Source: Gordonibacter pamelaeae (lineage in GTDB: Bacteria; Actinomycetota; Coriobacteriia; Coriobacteriales; Eggerthellaceae). From it: DNA of 64,000 bases. Where the stretch lies: NCBI RefSeq assembly GCF_042665095.1, contig NZ_JBHTBV010000001.1; one strand, written 5' to 3'. The translations under genes and the position numbers were made by a program. The notes beneath the pieces were generated by a model. That model was not told the origin of the DNA. It did no database searches and saw only the letters and a program-made list of their open reading frames with translations. This document shows positions 1 through 8,552 of this stretch, piece by piece (position 1 is the stretch's first letter; the number at the start of each line of letters is the position of its first letter).

Positions 1-291
1 CGCCGGACGCGGAGACCCTCGCGGAGTCCCGCCGATAGCCCTCCCGAAGGGCGGCGGGGACGGAGGGCGGCGTGCGGCTCGTCGGGCGTTGTTTCCGCAA
101 GGCGGCGGAATCCCTCGGAGGATATGCCTGCGCGCCGGCGGCTTGCCGTGGAGATTCTTGGAAGATGCCCATAAATGTTGCAAATTGAGTAGCAAATATG
201 GGAAAGTAAACCAAGGAAAACAAGTAAGGCGAGCCGCCACGTGTGCGAACGGCCGCGTGCCGCCCGCCGAACGACGCGAAGGAGCGATACC
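1..291 (+). promoter_or_regulatory. Upstream region of ahpC
   Basis: No convincing gene is seen here. The first 165 bases are GC-rich with short hairpins. Positions 170-225 are abruptly AT-rich and carry two GCAAAT direct repeats plus a TTGC/GCAA inverted pair, which is where the ahpC promoter should lie. I could not find a clean -35/-10 pair. A GAAGGAG ribosome binding site sits just before the ATG at 292. Confidence 0.35.
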
Positions 292-855
292 ATGTCCATG
301 ATCAACCGCGAGATCGACGACTTCTCCGTCCAAGCGTTCCAGGACGACGGCTTCACCACCGTCACGAAGGACGATGTGCTGGGCCACTGGAGCGTGTTCT
401 TCTTCTACCCGGCCGACTTCACGTTCGTGTGCCCCACGGAGCTTGAGGACCTGGCCGCCCTGTACGACCAGTTCAAAGCCGCCGATTGCGAGATCTACTC
501 CGTGTCGTGCGACACGCATTTCGCGCACAAGGCCTGGCATGACGCGTCCGAGAACATCAAGAGCCTGCCGTACCCGATGCTGGCCGACCCCACGCACAAG
601 CTGGCCGACATCTTCGACGTGTACATCGAGGAGGAGGGCTTGGCCGAGCGCGGCAGCTTCATCGTGAACCCCGAGGGCCGCATCGTGTGCTACGAGGTGA
701 ACGCCGGGAACATCGGCCGCAACGCCGCCGAGCTTTTGCGCCGCGTGCAGGCGAGCCAGTTCGTGGCCGAGCACGGCGATTCGGTGTGCCCCGCGCGCTG
801 GGTGCCGGGCTCCGAGGTGCTGCACCCGGGCATCGACCTGGTGGGCAAGCTGTAG
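292..855 (+). CDS. ahpC: Alkyl hydroperoxide reductase C / 2-Cys peroxiredoxin
   Basis: This 187-residue protein reduces peroxides in the cytoplasm. The peroxidatic cysteine is Cys47 in the motif TFVCPTE and the resolving cysteine is Cys166 in SVCPARW, as in typical 2-Cys AhpC proteins, and the length matches the family. An in-frame upstream start at 241 is possible, but the extra N-terminus is arginine-rich and unlike AhpC; the ATG at 292 has a proper ribosome binding site. No ahpF reductase gene is next to it, so reducing power must come from a thioredoxin-type system or a reductase encoded elsewhere. Confidence 0.96.
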   Translation: MSMINREIDDFSVQAFQDDGFTTVTKDDVLGHWSVFFFYPADFTFVCPTELEDLAALYDQFKAADCEIYSVSCDTHFAHKAWHDASENIKSLPYPMLADPTHKLADIFDVYIEEEGLAERGSFIVNPEGRIVCYEVNAGNIGRNAAELLRRVQASQFVAEHGDSVCPARWVPGSEVLHPGIDLVGKL

Positions 856-960
856 CGGACGCAGCAGGCCGGGCGGTGCGCACGACGGGCCTCCGGGACG
901 GTTCCGGGGGCCCGTGGTATGATGGGCAGAGCCGATACCCCCTCGAAAAGGAGCACCCCC

Positions 961-1431
961 ATGGATGTGACCTTGAGGCCCTTCGAAGACGACGACCTTC
1001 CCCGCCTGCGACGATGGCTCGCTGCCGACCACGTGCGCCCCTGGTTCGAGCAGCCCGAGGACTGGATGGCCGAGGTGGAGGGCCGTCACGGCGAGTACGC
1101 CTGGATCAGCCACTTCGTCATCGAGGCCGACGGCGATCCCGCCGGCTTTTGTCAGCTCTACCCGTTCTCCGCAAGCGGCGAGGATTGGAACGGCGCGCTT
1201 CCCGTGGAGGGCACGTACAGCCTGGACTACCTGCTGGGCGAGCCGACGCTGCTGCGCCGCGGCATCGCCCGCGCGGCGCTCTCGCAGCTGATCGGGCTCA
1301 TCGCCGCCGAACCCGATGCCGAGCGCATCATCGTGCAGCCCGATCGGGAGAACGTTGCCTCCCGCGGCCTTCTGCGCGCGCTCGGCTTCGCTTACGACGA
1401 GGCCGATGACCTGTTCGCGATGGACGTCTGA
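961..1431 (+). CDS. GNAT family N-acetyltransferase, AAC(6')-like
   Basis: A 156-residue acyl-CoA-dependent acetyltransferase. It starts with the strand-helix pattern TLRPFEDDDLPRL typical of GNAT folds, and has the acetyl-CoA loop region LLRRGIARAAL near residue 100 followed by a strand ending PDRENVASRGLLRALGF. The tryptophan-rich N-terminal half (RPWFEQPEDW) resembles aminoglycoside 6'-acetyltransferase-like and siderophore acyltransferase-like members. Substrate cannot be told from sequence. The start at 961 has AAAAGGAG eight bases upstream; a TATGAT at 918-923 may be its -10 box. Confidence 0.85.
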   Translation: MDVTLRPFEDDDLPRLRRWLAADHVRPWFEQPEDWMAEVEGRHGEYAWISHFVIEADGDPAGFCQLYPFSASGEDWNGALPVEGTYSLDYLLGEPTLLRRGIARAALSQLIGLIAAEPDAERIIVQPDRENVASRGLLRALGFAYDEADDLFAMDV

Positions 1432-1478
1432 CGCATGGGCGCGGCGTCGGGCCCCGCGTTTTCGGGGAGGGGGCTTCC

Positions 1479-2168
1479 ATGGAGTTGAACAAGCTGGGCG
1501 AGCGGACGTTCTGGCTGCCGCACCAGCCGGAGAACGACCGGCCGATGCTCGTGCTCCTCAAGGGCGACCGCCTTGCGCTCGCGGTGGACGCGGGCGCGTC
1601 GGCTGCGCATGTCGAGGAGTTCTACGCGCAGCTCGACGACGCGGGCCTGCCCCGGCCCGACCTCACGGCGATCACGCACTGGCATTGGGACCACACGTTC
1701 GGCATGCACCGCGCGCACGGCCTCACCGTTGCGTGCCGGCGCACCGGTGAGCTGCTCGCTCAGGCGCGCGCTTCGCTGGCCGATCCCGCCGCCGTCCCGG
1801 CGCTCAAGCGGAGCGAGGAGCATATCGCCTGCGAGTACGCCGAGGCCGGAATCGTGGTCGCCCTGCCCGACGTGGTGTTCGACGGCGAGCTCCTCCTCGA
1901 TCTCGGGGGCCTGACCGCACGCGTGCTCACAGCAGCCTCGCCGCATTCCGACGACACGGTGCTCGTGCACGTTCCCGAGGAGGGCCTGCTGTTCCTGGGT
2001 GACGCGACGTGCGGCGATCCTTTCGACGGGTGGCGCGTCGACGAGGAGAGGCTGCGGGCCCTGATGCGGACGATCGAGGGAATCGACTGCGAGACGTGCC
2101 TTCTGGGCCATGCCGACCCGCTGGGCAAGGGCGAGCTGCTGGGCTACCTGGCAACGCTCGCGGGTTGA
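1479..2168 (+). CDS. Metallo-beta-lactamase-fold hydrolase
   Basis: A 229-residue protein with the dinuclear metal signature THWHWDH near residue 70, a downstream conserved His in AASPHSDD and the late motif LGHADPL carrying a further metal-ligand His. These are the hallmarks of the MBL superfamily (glyoxalase II/RNase Z-like hydrolases). The start is an ATG behind a GGGGAGGG ribosome binding site, 47 bases after the GNAT gene on the same strand, so the two may be co-transcribed. The substrate is unknown. Confidence 0.88.
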   Translation: MELNKLGERTFWLPHQPENDRPMLVLLKGDRLALAVDAGASAAHVEEFYAQLDDAGLPRPDLTAITHWHWDHTFGMHRAHGLTVACRRTGELLAQARASLADPAAVPALKRSEEHIACEYAEAGIVVALPDVVFDGELLLDLGGLTARVLTAASPHSDDTVLVHVPEEGLLFLGDATCGDPFDGWRVDEERLRALMRTIEGIDCETCLLGHADPLGKGELLGYLATLAG

Positions 2169-2314
2169 GGACGCGCTGCCATCGGGCAGGTAACGGCGAC
2201 CGGCTTTCCCCTGCTCGCTCGGCCGCAGGAGTAACCTTTATGCGGAAGCGGCCGGCCGGCGCCTTGCGCACCCACGGGCGCGGTGCTGGGCATGCGACGA
2301 GAAAGGACGATGCC

Positions 2315-2911
2315 ATGGCCCCGATGGATGCGGCGGTGCCCGGAACCCTCGTGTGGGGGCATGCGGCGCTCGCAGTGTGCGCGGCGTTGTACCTGGCGTG
2401 GTGGTGGACGTTCTTCAACCCCGCGCTGCCGAAGGCGATGGGGGCTCTGTACGCGATGGGCGTGGGGTTCATCTTGGGCGCGGTGGCGTTCGGCATCGCG
2501 GCCGTCGTGTTGCTGGCGATGGGCTTGGGAGCGCTCGCGGGCGCACCCCAGGTTGGCGGCGCGGCGCCAGGGTGGGTGTTCGCCGTGGGCGGCGTGGCGG
2601 CGTATGCGGCGCTCGCCTTCGTCACCGTGCGTTTCTTCGGGCGGCCCGTGACCACGGAGCTGCTGCTGTTCGTGCTGTGGGCGGCGCTGGAGCTTGCCGT
2701 GCTGAACGCGCTCATGGGCGCAGGGATGCTCTTCGGCGGCGCGTTCTGGCTGCTCGCGGGCGTGGTCGCGCTTGTGACGGCGGCGAATCTCGTGTGCTAC
2801 GTGCTGTACTTCCGGCTGCCGCCCGTGCCCTCGTTTATCGACGGAGCCGCGCCCCTTGCAATCGTCGGCGTGCTCGCGGCAGTGTTGGCTGCGGTTATCG
2901 CGCGGCTGTAA
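2315..2911 (+). CDS. Six-helix integral membrane protein of unknown function
   Basis: A 198-residue, very hydrophobic protein with about six membrane segments (around residues 13-33, 45-75, 85-107, 113-135, 140-167 and 178-198). I recognise no family and see no catalytic motif. Charged residues are few and lie in the loops. The ATG at 2315 follows GAAAGGACGATGCC and starts the first helix sensibly, while upstream in-frame codons give an arginine-rich tail unlike a membrane protein. It lies 71 bases before the DUF3810 gene on the same strand. Confidence 0.7.
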   Translation: MAPMDAAVPGTLVWGHAALAVCAALYLAWWWTFFNPALPKAMGALYAMGVGFILGAVAFGIAAVVLLAMGLGALAGAPQVGGAAPGWVFAVGGVAAYAALAFVTVRFFGRPVTTELLLFVLWAALELAVLNALMGAGMLFGGAFWLLAGVVALVTAANLVCYVLYFRLPPVPSFIDGAAPLAIVGVLAAVLAAVIARL

Positions 2912-2982
2912 GCGCGTCGACCGGCTTGTGGCCGCGTGGGGTACAACGAGGGCGGCCGTGCTGCGCCGACTTGCGGAGGAAC

Positions 2983-4110
2983 ATGAGGAACTACCTGCTC
3001 AAACGCATGCTGTTCATACCTTTAGGGATCGTCGCCCTTGCGGCGACGGCGTTCGCGCAGGCGAATCCCGAGGCAGCCGAATGGTACGCGCACACGGTGT
3101 ACCCCGCGGCGTCCTCGGCCGTGGGATTCCTGCCGTCGCTCGTCGGCTTCTCGGTGGCCGAGTGGGTGGCGGCGCTGTTCCTGCTGTTCTGCCTGGGGTA
3201 CGTCGGGTACTGGGTTCGCAAGGTCGCCGTGAGCAAGGGCGAGCGCGGTATGATGGCATACCGCGGGATCATGGGCGCGGCAGCCGTCGCTTGCGTCGCG
3301 CTTTTCGCCTTCACGTTCCTCTGCGGGCTGAACTACCACCGCTACACCTTCACGCAGCACGCCGGCTACGATCTGGCGGAGGAGGGGGCCGATCCGGCCG
3401 AGCGCCAGGAGGAGCTCGTGAGCCTGGCCTCGTCGCTCGCCGAGGGCCTCGGGCGCGAGCGCGCAGAGCTCGGCAACGATGTCGACCTGTTCGCCGCCGA
3501 GCCGGGGGAGTTCGAGCGCTACGCGCAAGAATCGGTGGTCGCCATGCGCAAGCTCGCGGAGCGCTACCCTGCGCTCGAGCGGCCGCTGTACTCGCCGCCC
3601 AAGCCGGTGCTCGCGTCCAAGCTGATGTCGTATGCGAACATCGGCGGCATGTTCTTCCCGTTCACCATGGAGTCGAACATCAACGTGGACAACCCGTTCT
3701 CCACGGTGCCGTGGACGATGGCCCACGAGCTGGCGCACCAGTGCGGCTTCATGCGCGAGGACGAGGCGAACTTCATCGCCTACCTGGCCTGCAAGGAATC
3801 CGACGACGCGCTCATGCGCTACAGCGGCCTGCTGCTGGCCTACGACAACGCCACGGCCGCGCTGCGGAAGGCCGATCCGGAGGCTGCCACGCAGATCTCC
3901 GCCGGCCTTGCGCCTTCGGTGCAACGCGACCTGGCCGAGCGCGCGGAGCACTGGGCCCAGTACGAAGGTCCGGTGCAGGAGGCCTCAAACGCCGCCAACG
4001 ATGCGTACCTTAAGGCCAACAACCAATCCGACGGCATGCGGAGCTACGGCCGCATGGTCGACCTGCTGCTCGCCGAGCAGAGGGCGGGGGAGGGCGACCA
4101 GTCGAGCTAG
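2983..4110 (+). CDS. DUF3810 family membrane-anchored putative zinc peptidase
   Basis: A 375-residue protein with three N-terminal membrane segments (about residues 10-26, 57-78 and 92-113) followed by a soluble domain. The motif HELAH at residues 248-252 with a following DEANF is the zincin HExxH plus downstream Glu arrangement, typical of DUF3810. It probably acts on the outer face of the membrane; the substrate is unknown. The ATG at 2983 follows GCGGAGGAAC. It may form a unit with the preceding membrane protein. Confidence 0.85.
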   Translation: MRNYLLKRMLFIPLGIVALAATAFAQANPEAAEWYAHTVYPAASSAVGFLPSLVGFSVAEWVAALFLLFCLGYVGYWVRKVAVSKGERGMMAYRGIMGAAAVACVALFAFTFLCGLNYHRYTFTQHAGYDLAEEGADPAERQEELVSLASSLAEGLGRERAELGNDVDLFAAEPGEFERYAQESVVAMRKLAERYPALERPLYSPPKPVLASKLMSYANIGGMFFPFTMESNINVDNPFSTVPWTMAHELAHQCGFMREDEANFIAYLACKESDDALMRYSGLLLAYDNATAALRKADPEAATQISAGLAPSVQRDLAERAEHWAQYEGPVQEASNAANDAYLKANNQSDGMRSYGRMVDLLLAEQRAGEGDQSS

Positions 4111-4225
4111 CGCCCCGCTTCATCCCGCTGCGTCATCCTGCGTCATCCGGCACTGCGTCATGCGGCAGCTCGGCCGGCAGAACTGGCGAGATTGATGCTG
4201 CGAGGGGGATCGGCTCGACGCCGTT

Positions 4226-5104
4226 TCACTCCGGGAACCCCAGCTCCACGGTGAGCACGTCGCCGTCCAGGCGGGCGGTGGCCTCGATGCGCAGGGCGCG
4301 CGCCAGCTGGGCGACGATGGCGAGGCCGAGGCCGCTGCCCCCGCCGCCGCGCGCGGCGTCTCCCTGGTAGAAGCGCTCGAACAGGCGCTCGGCGTCCACG
4401 CCGTCCGGGTCGGCCACGCGGTTCGCGAACGCGACCGTGCGTCCCTCCTGCACGATGCGCGGGGGCTCGCACCCGTAGCGCAGCGCGTTCACGGCGAGGT
4501 TGCGGAAGATGCGGGCGAGGGCGTCGGCGTTCGAGTCGGCCACGAGCGGCTCGTCGGCAAGCTGGATGCCGGGCTCCCACCCGCGCTCCTTGAACTGGCC
4601 GTACAGCGAGGCCAGCGACTCGGCGAGCACCTGGCCCACGTCCACGGGCTCGCGCTCGATGCGGTGGTCGGGGTCCTGCACCTGGGCGTAGGCGTACAGC
4701 TGGTCCAGCAGGCCGCCCACGTCGTCCAGGCGGCGCGACACCACGTCCAGGTACCGGGCGCGCAGGGCCTCGTCCTCCTCGGCCGCCAGCAGCTGCGCGT
4801 AGCCCTGAGTCCCTGCGAGCGGCGTGCGGATGTCGTGCGAGAGGTAGGTGAGGCCGCGGCGCAGCTCGCGCTTGGCCTCCTCGGCGGCGACGCGCTCGCC
4901 TTGGTGGCGGTCGATCTGCCGGTTCACCGCCTGCGCCAGCTGCACAAAACCGCGCGTGCGCACGGACAGCGCGACGCGGGCGTTGCTCGCCGACTCCCGG
5001 TTCACGAGGAACCGCGCAATGGCCCGCAGCTGCGCCTCCGAGCGGGCAAGCTGGACGGCGAGCGCGACGACGGCGACGGCGAGCAGAACGACCGCGGCTT
5101 CCAT
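4226..5104 (-). CDS. Sensor histidine kinase, short intramembrane-sensing type
   Basis: A 292-residue kinase with one N-terminal membrane helix (residues 3-20), an H-box LSHDIRTPL with phosphoacceptor His90, an N-box FRNLAVNALRYG and a G-box GSGLGLAIV. There is no extracellular sensor domain between helix and kinase core. This architecture resembles kinases that read the state of a partner ABC transporter, as in lantibiotic or cell-envelope-stress modules. It is the last gene of a minus-strand operon (regulator, ATPase, permease, kinase) and starts four bases after the permease stop, so translational coupling is likely. Confidence 0.9.
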   Translation of the reverse strand: MEAAVVLLAVAVVALAVQLARSEAQLRAIARFLVNRESASNARVALSVRTRGFVQLAQAVNRQIDRHQGERVAAEEAKRELRRGLTYLSHDIRTPLAGTQGYAQLLAAEEDEALRARYLDVVSRRLDDVGGLLDQLYAYAQVQDPDHRIEREPVDVGQVLAESLASLYGQFKERGWEPGIQLADEPLVADSNADALARIFRNLAVNALRYGCEPPRIVQEGRTVAFANRVADPDGVDAERLFERFYQGDAARGGGGSGLGLAIVAQLARALRIEATARLDGDVLTVELGFPE

Positions 5105-5107
5105 GGC

Positions 5108-5980
5108 CTAGACGTCCTTCCTCTTGAGGACCAGGGCGCAGAGCGCCCCGGCGACGGCGATGAACGCCGCGCCCACGAGCGCGATGTGCCCCGCGCCGAG
5201 GGGACCGCCGAGCCCGAGGGAGAGCGAGCCCATGCAGGACGACAGCGTGTAGTCGGCGAGGAACGAGATGCTCGGAATCAGCATGCCCAGCTCCTGGATC
5301 CCCAGCGTCACCAGGCCCGAGGCCAGCAGGATGCCGATGCCGATGCCCGCCGCCATCTTGCGGGTGGCCCACACCGCAAGCGCCGTCAGCATGCCGAAGC
5401 CCGCGGCCACGACCGCGACGAGCACGCCCCACAGCGCGAAGTCGGGCAGGGGGGAGGACGCGAGCTCGAGGCCCGTCACGGCGGCCGTGGCGAGCGTCGC
5501 TGCGACGATCATCACGGTGAACAGCGCCGCGAGCACGAGTATCTCCACGATGCGCGCGCCGAGGAACGCGAGGCGGCTCGGCTGCACGGTGAACACGTTC
5601 TTGCTGAAGCCGCTCTCGAACTCCGCGGCAAGGAAGATGGCGAGGAACACGACGAACAGGCAGGAGAGCCCGCCTCCGCCGAGGAACACGTTGCCGACGA
5701 GCGCCTCCGGCGTCATGCCCTGGACAAGCTGCGCCACCAGGGCATTCGTCTCGGCGAGGTCGTCCGCGCTCGGGCCGCTTCCGTTCGAGAAGCCGATGTG
5801 CACGCCCGTCGGCGCGCCGCTTGCGCTGGCTGCCTGCATCGACTGCACGAACGCGGGATCGGTGATGTAGGCCATGGTGGCTGCGCTGATAACGGCCAGC
5901 ACCGTGATGACGGCCAGGAATATCCACAGCGACTTGCCGTGCACGAGCCGGTAAAGGTCCATCCTCAGAATATTAGCCAC
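5108..5980 (-). CDS. ABC transporter permease, ABC-2 type
   Basis: A 290-residue membrane protein with a first helix at about residues 18-38, a polar outward-facing stretch to about residue 90, then five more helices, ending in the cytoplasmic tail VLKRKDV. This is the ABC-2/lantibiotic-immunity permease layout. It overlaps the ATPase gene by eight bases and is followed directly by the kinase gene. Together they look like a peptide-antibiotic or envelope-stress export module; the cargo cannot be inferred. Confidence 0.88.
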   Translation of the reverse strand: MANILRMDLYRLVHGKSLWIFLAVITVLAVISAATMAYITDPAFVQSMQAASASGAPTGVHIGFSNGSGPSADDLAETNALVAQLVQGMTPEALVGNVFLGGGGLSCLFVVFLAIFLAAEFESGFSKNVFTVQPSRLAFLGARIVEILVLAALFTVMIVAATLATAAVTGLELASSPLPDFALWGVLVAVVAAGFGMLTALAVWATRKMAAGIGIGILLASGLVTLGIQELGMLIPSISFLADYTLSSCMGSLSLGLGGPLGAGHIALVGAAFIAVAGALCALVLKRKDV

Positions 5981-6884
5981 GGTACTCAGCCCCCATCATC
6001 TCAACGAAGAACTCCTCCAGGTCGCGCCGGTGCGCGTACAAGCCGCGGACGGCGATGCCCTGCTCGTTCAGGGCCGCGCCCACCGCTCCCGCGTCCGCGC
6101 CGCCGAAGACGCGGATGGCGCCGTCGGGCATGGACTGGAAGCGCAGGCCCGCGAAGCGCTCCTGCAGCACGGCCAGCGCGAGCGTCGGGTTCGCGGCCTC
6201 CAGCTGCAGGAAATCGCTGCATTCCTGGTCGACCTCGGCGGCGGACATCTCGCGCACCATGCGGCCCTCGCGGATGACGCCGTAGCGCGTGGCCATCTTC
6301 CCCAGCTGCTCCAACACGTGCGAGCTCACCACCACGGTGATGCCGCGCTCGTCGTTGAGGCGCATGATGAGCCGGCGGATCTCGCGGGCGCCCTCGGGGT
6401 CCAGGCCGTTGAGCGGCTCGTCGAGCAGCAGCAGGTCGGGGCTGCCCAAGAGCGCGAGCGCGAGCCCCAGGCGCTGCTTCATGCCCATGGAGAAGTTCTT
6501 CGTCGCCTTGGAGCCCACGCTGCCCAGGCCGGTGAGGTCCAGCAGGTCGCGCACCTTGTCCTTGGGGTCGGCCAGGCCCAGCGCGAGCGCCTTCATCATG
6601 AGGTTGTCGGTTGCGCTCATGGAGCCGTACAGCCCCGGCGACTCGATGAGCGCGCCGATGCGCCGGCTCGCGCTCGCCTCGCGCGGCTGCATGCCGAACT
6701 CGCGCACCTCGCCGTCCGTGGGTGCGGCGAGCCCCGCGAGCATCCTCATCACCGTCGATTTGCCCGCCCCGTTGCGGCCGACGAACCCGTAGATATCGCC
6801 TTGGCCCACATGCATGTCGAACTGGTCGACGGCCATCTTGCTGCCGAAGGCCTTCGAGAGCCCGTTGGTTTCGATCACGTTCAC
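5973..6884 (-). CDS. ABC transporter ATP-binding protein
   Basis: A 303-residue ATPase with Walker A GRNGAGKS, a signature-type motif FSMGMKQRLGLALAL, Walker B LLLLDEP with NGLDP, and an H-loop VSSHVLEQL. The roughly 80-residue C-terminal extension is typical of ATPases paired with ABC-2 permeases. I chose the GTG at 6884, which has GGAAAGGAG seven bases upstream; a second GTG two codons later is possible. It powers the permease encoded immediately downstream. Confidence 0.9.
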   Translation of the reverse strand: MNVIETNGLSKAFGSKMAVDQFDMHVGQGDIYGFVGRNGAGKSTVMRMLAGLAAPTDGEVREFGMQPREASASRRIGALIESPGLYGSMSATDNLMMKALALGLADPKDKVRDLLDLTGLGSVGSKATKNFSMGMKQRLGLALALLGSPDLLLLDEPLNGLDPEGAREIRRLIMRLNDERGITVVVSSHVLEQLGKMATRYGVIREGRMVREMSAAEVDQECSDFLQLEAANPTLALAVLQERFAGLRFQSMPDGAIRVFGGADAGAVGAALNEQGIAVRGLYAHRRDLEEFFVEMMGAEYRG

Positions 6885-7000
6885 GTTCCCGCTCCTTTCC
6901 GATCGTCGGATCGTTCTCCGACTGCCAACCACGATACGGAAAAGGCGTTCAGCAATTCGCTTCGAAACCGTTAAGAAAGTGCTAAGTTTGACGTGCGAGG

Positions 7001-7128
7001 GGCGAGACAGGGGGACGGGGATAACGTCACGTTCCGCGATGCGCTGCAACTGGGCGAAACGAAGGGGAACGTGACGTTATCCCCGTCCCCCTGTCTCGCC
7101 CGTCCCCCTGTCTCGCCCCTGTCTCGCC
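7001..7128. repeat. Perfect 35-bp inverted repeat with tandem 17-bp tail
   Basis: Positions 7001-7035 and 7066-7100 are perfect reverse complements separated by a 30-base spacer. The right arm ends with the 17-base unit CGTCCCCCTGTCTCGCC, which is repeated at once at 7101-7117 and again as an 11-base partial copy at 7118-7128, ending exactly where the response-regulator stop codon begins. In RNA this would be a very strong hairpin between the regulator gene and the ABC genes. Its form is that of a REP-like dispersed element; copy number elsewhere cannot be judged from here. Confidence 0.9.
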
Positions 7129-7833
7129 TCATTCGGCCAGCTTGAAGCCGATGCCCCACACCGTCTCGATGTAGCCGTCGGTGCCGGAGGGCTTGAGCTT
7201 GCCGCGGATGTTGCTCACATGCACGTTCACGGCCTTCTCCTCCACGAACGCCTCCTCGTTCCAGGCCGCTTGGAACAGCTCCCGCTTGGTGAACACCTTC
7301 TTGGGCCGGCGCACGAGGGCCTCCACGATGCCGAACTCCAGGCGCGTGAGCCTTACGGGATCGCCGGCGGCTGTGAGCGTGCGGGCTTCGGCGTCGAGCA
7401 CCCAGTCCTTGAACCGCAGTGTGCCCGAGCTGCGCCCCGCCCCGCGGGAGGCGTGGCGCAGCTGCACGGACACGCGCGCGAGCGGCTCGTCGAGGTCGAA
7501 GGGCTTGGCCAGGTAGTCGTCGGCCCCCAGCTTCAGAAGCTCCACCTTGTCGCCCGTGTCGGCGCGCGCCGACACCACGATGACGGGCACGTCGCTGCGC
7601 GCGCGTATCTCGCGCACGAGCTCCTCGCCTGAGAAGCCCGGTAGCATGAGGTCGGTGATGACGAGGTCGTACGGCGCCTCGCCCGCGGCGGCCCCCGCTT
7701 TCAGCAGGAGCCGCGCCTCGCTTCCCGAGAACGCCTGCGCGCAGGCGTAGCCCGCCCGCGCGAGCGCGGCCGCCACCACGTTGTTGATGTCGTCGTCGTC
7801 CTCGACGACGAGGATGCGGGCTGCGTGTTCCAT
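7129..7833 (-). CDS. OmpR-family response regulator
   Basis: A 234-residue two-domain regulator. The receiver domain has the acidic cluster EDDDD at 11-15, phosphoacceptor Asp61 in VITDLMLPG and Lys110 in LAKPF. The C-terminal winged helix (about 135-230) includes RLTRLEFGIVEAL and ends with GIGFKLAE. It is first in the operon with the ABC transporter and the short histidine kinase, which is its likely partner. The ATG at 7833 begins the classic RILVVEDD strand. A strong inverted repeat separates it from the rest of the operon and could lower expression of the transporter genes. Confidence 0.93.
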   Translation of the reverse strand: MEHAARILVVEDDDDINNVVAAALARAGYACAQAFSGSEARLLLKAGAAAGEAPYDLVITDLMLPGFSGEELVREIRARSDVPVIVVSARADTGDKVELLKLGADDYLAKPFDLDEPLARVSVQLRHASRGAGRSSGTLRFKDWVLDAEARTLTAAGDPVRLTRLEFGIVEALVRRPKKVFTKRELFQAAWNEEAFVEEKAVNVHVSNIRGKLKPSGTDGYIETVWGIGFKLAE

Positions 7834-8237
7834 ACGCGTATTGTAGCTCAACCGGGTCTGGCGGGGCGCCACTCTTTCCTCGCCCTTCTCCCGTTCCCGC
7901 CCCGGCCCCGTACCGGCCCGCCCGCGCATTCGCACAAGCCCCGCATCCGCGTTCGCACACGCCCGCGTACCCGCGCTCGCTCCTGCCCACGCCCCGACCC
8001 CCCCCGCACCCGCCCCGCCTTCGCCCATATCGTCCAAGGCGGGCAGCTCACCCGCCTGCGCATCGCTTGCCGCATTGGCCCGCAAGGGAGCGCGCCCCCT
8101 GCGCGCAGGCGGGCTTATCCGCACCCGCTCCCGCCTCGCCCCGACCCCCGCCCCGACTCCCGTCCACGCTGACGGCCAAAAGCGGGGGCGGGAAGCGCCA
8201 GGGTTTCGGGGGTGTTGGTTCTTACGGGCCGGCCCGC
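7834..8237. other. Intergenic C-rich tract
   Basis: No gene is supported here. From about 7870 to 8165 the plus strand is strongly biased to C over G, with many CCCGCC, CCCCG and CCCC runs, including eight C residues in a row near 7999. The complementary strand is therefore G-rich with many G-runs. It lies just upstream of the response regulator and next to repeat element 1. Confidence 0.6.
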
Positions 8238-8402
8238 CGGCACGGTAATCACCGGTTTTCGACGGGGAGTGCCTTCCCCTCGGGCTGCGCCTTCCGAAAT
8301 GCCGTTCTGCGACGAGGGGAAACGTCGGAACACCTCGCTTGCGCCCCGCTTGCCGCCAGCCTCTGCTTCCCAATCTGTAAAAATGCGGTGATTACTGTGC
8401 CG
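8238..8402. repeat. Palindromic repeat element 1 (family A), 165 bp
   Basis: The ends are near-perfect inverted repeats of 26 bases: the left end begins CGGCACGGTAATCACCGG and the right end is CCGG/GCGG-type GTGATTACTGTGCCG. The inner ~113 bases carry AGGGGAAACG. A second copy, inverted relative to this one, lies at 9752-9915 on the other side of the nuclease-like gene. Size and layout are like a miniature inverted-repeat element or BIME. Confidence 0.85.
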
Positions 8403-8552
8403 AGGCGCGGCCTGCTGGTAGAATAGCGGCACCACGGAGCCAGTGCAGGCGCTCTTCGCCTCGGCGAGCAGCCCATAGCGGGAACGGCGTGCCCCCCGTT
8501 CCCCTACCACGCTTGCAAGATCCTCTTAGCAAAGGGCTTGCAAGGAGGTTCC

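Noticed and set aside
4126..4167. Three copies of CTGCGTCAT as a possible iteron
   Set aside because: The unit is too short and irregularly spaced, and it is in an ordinary convergent gap with no replication gene nearby.
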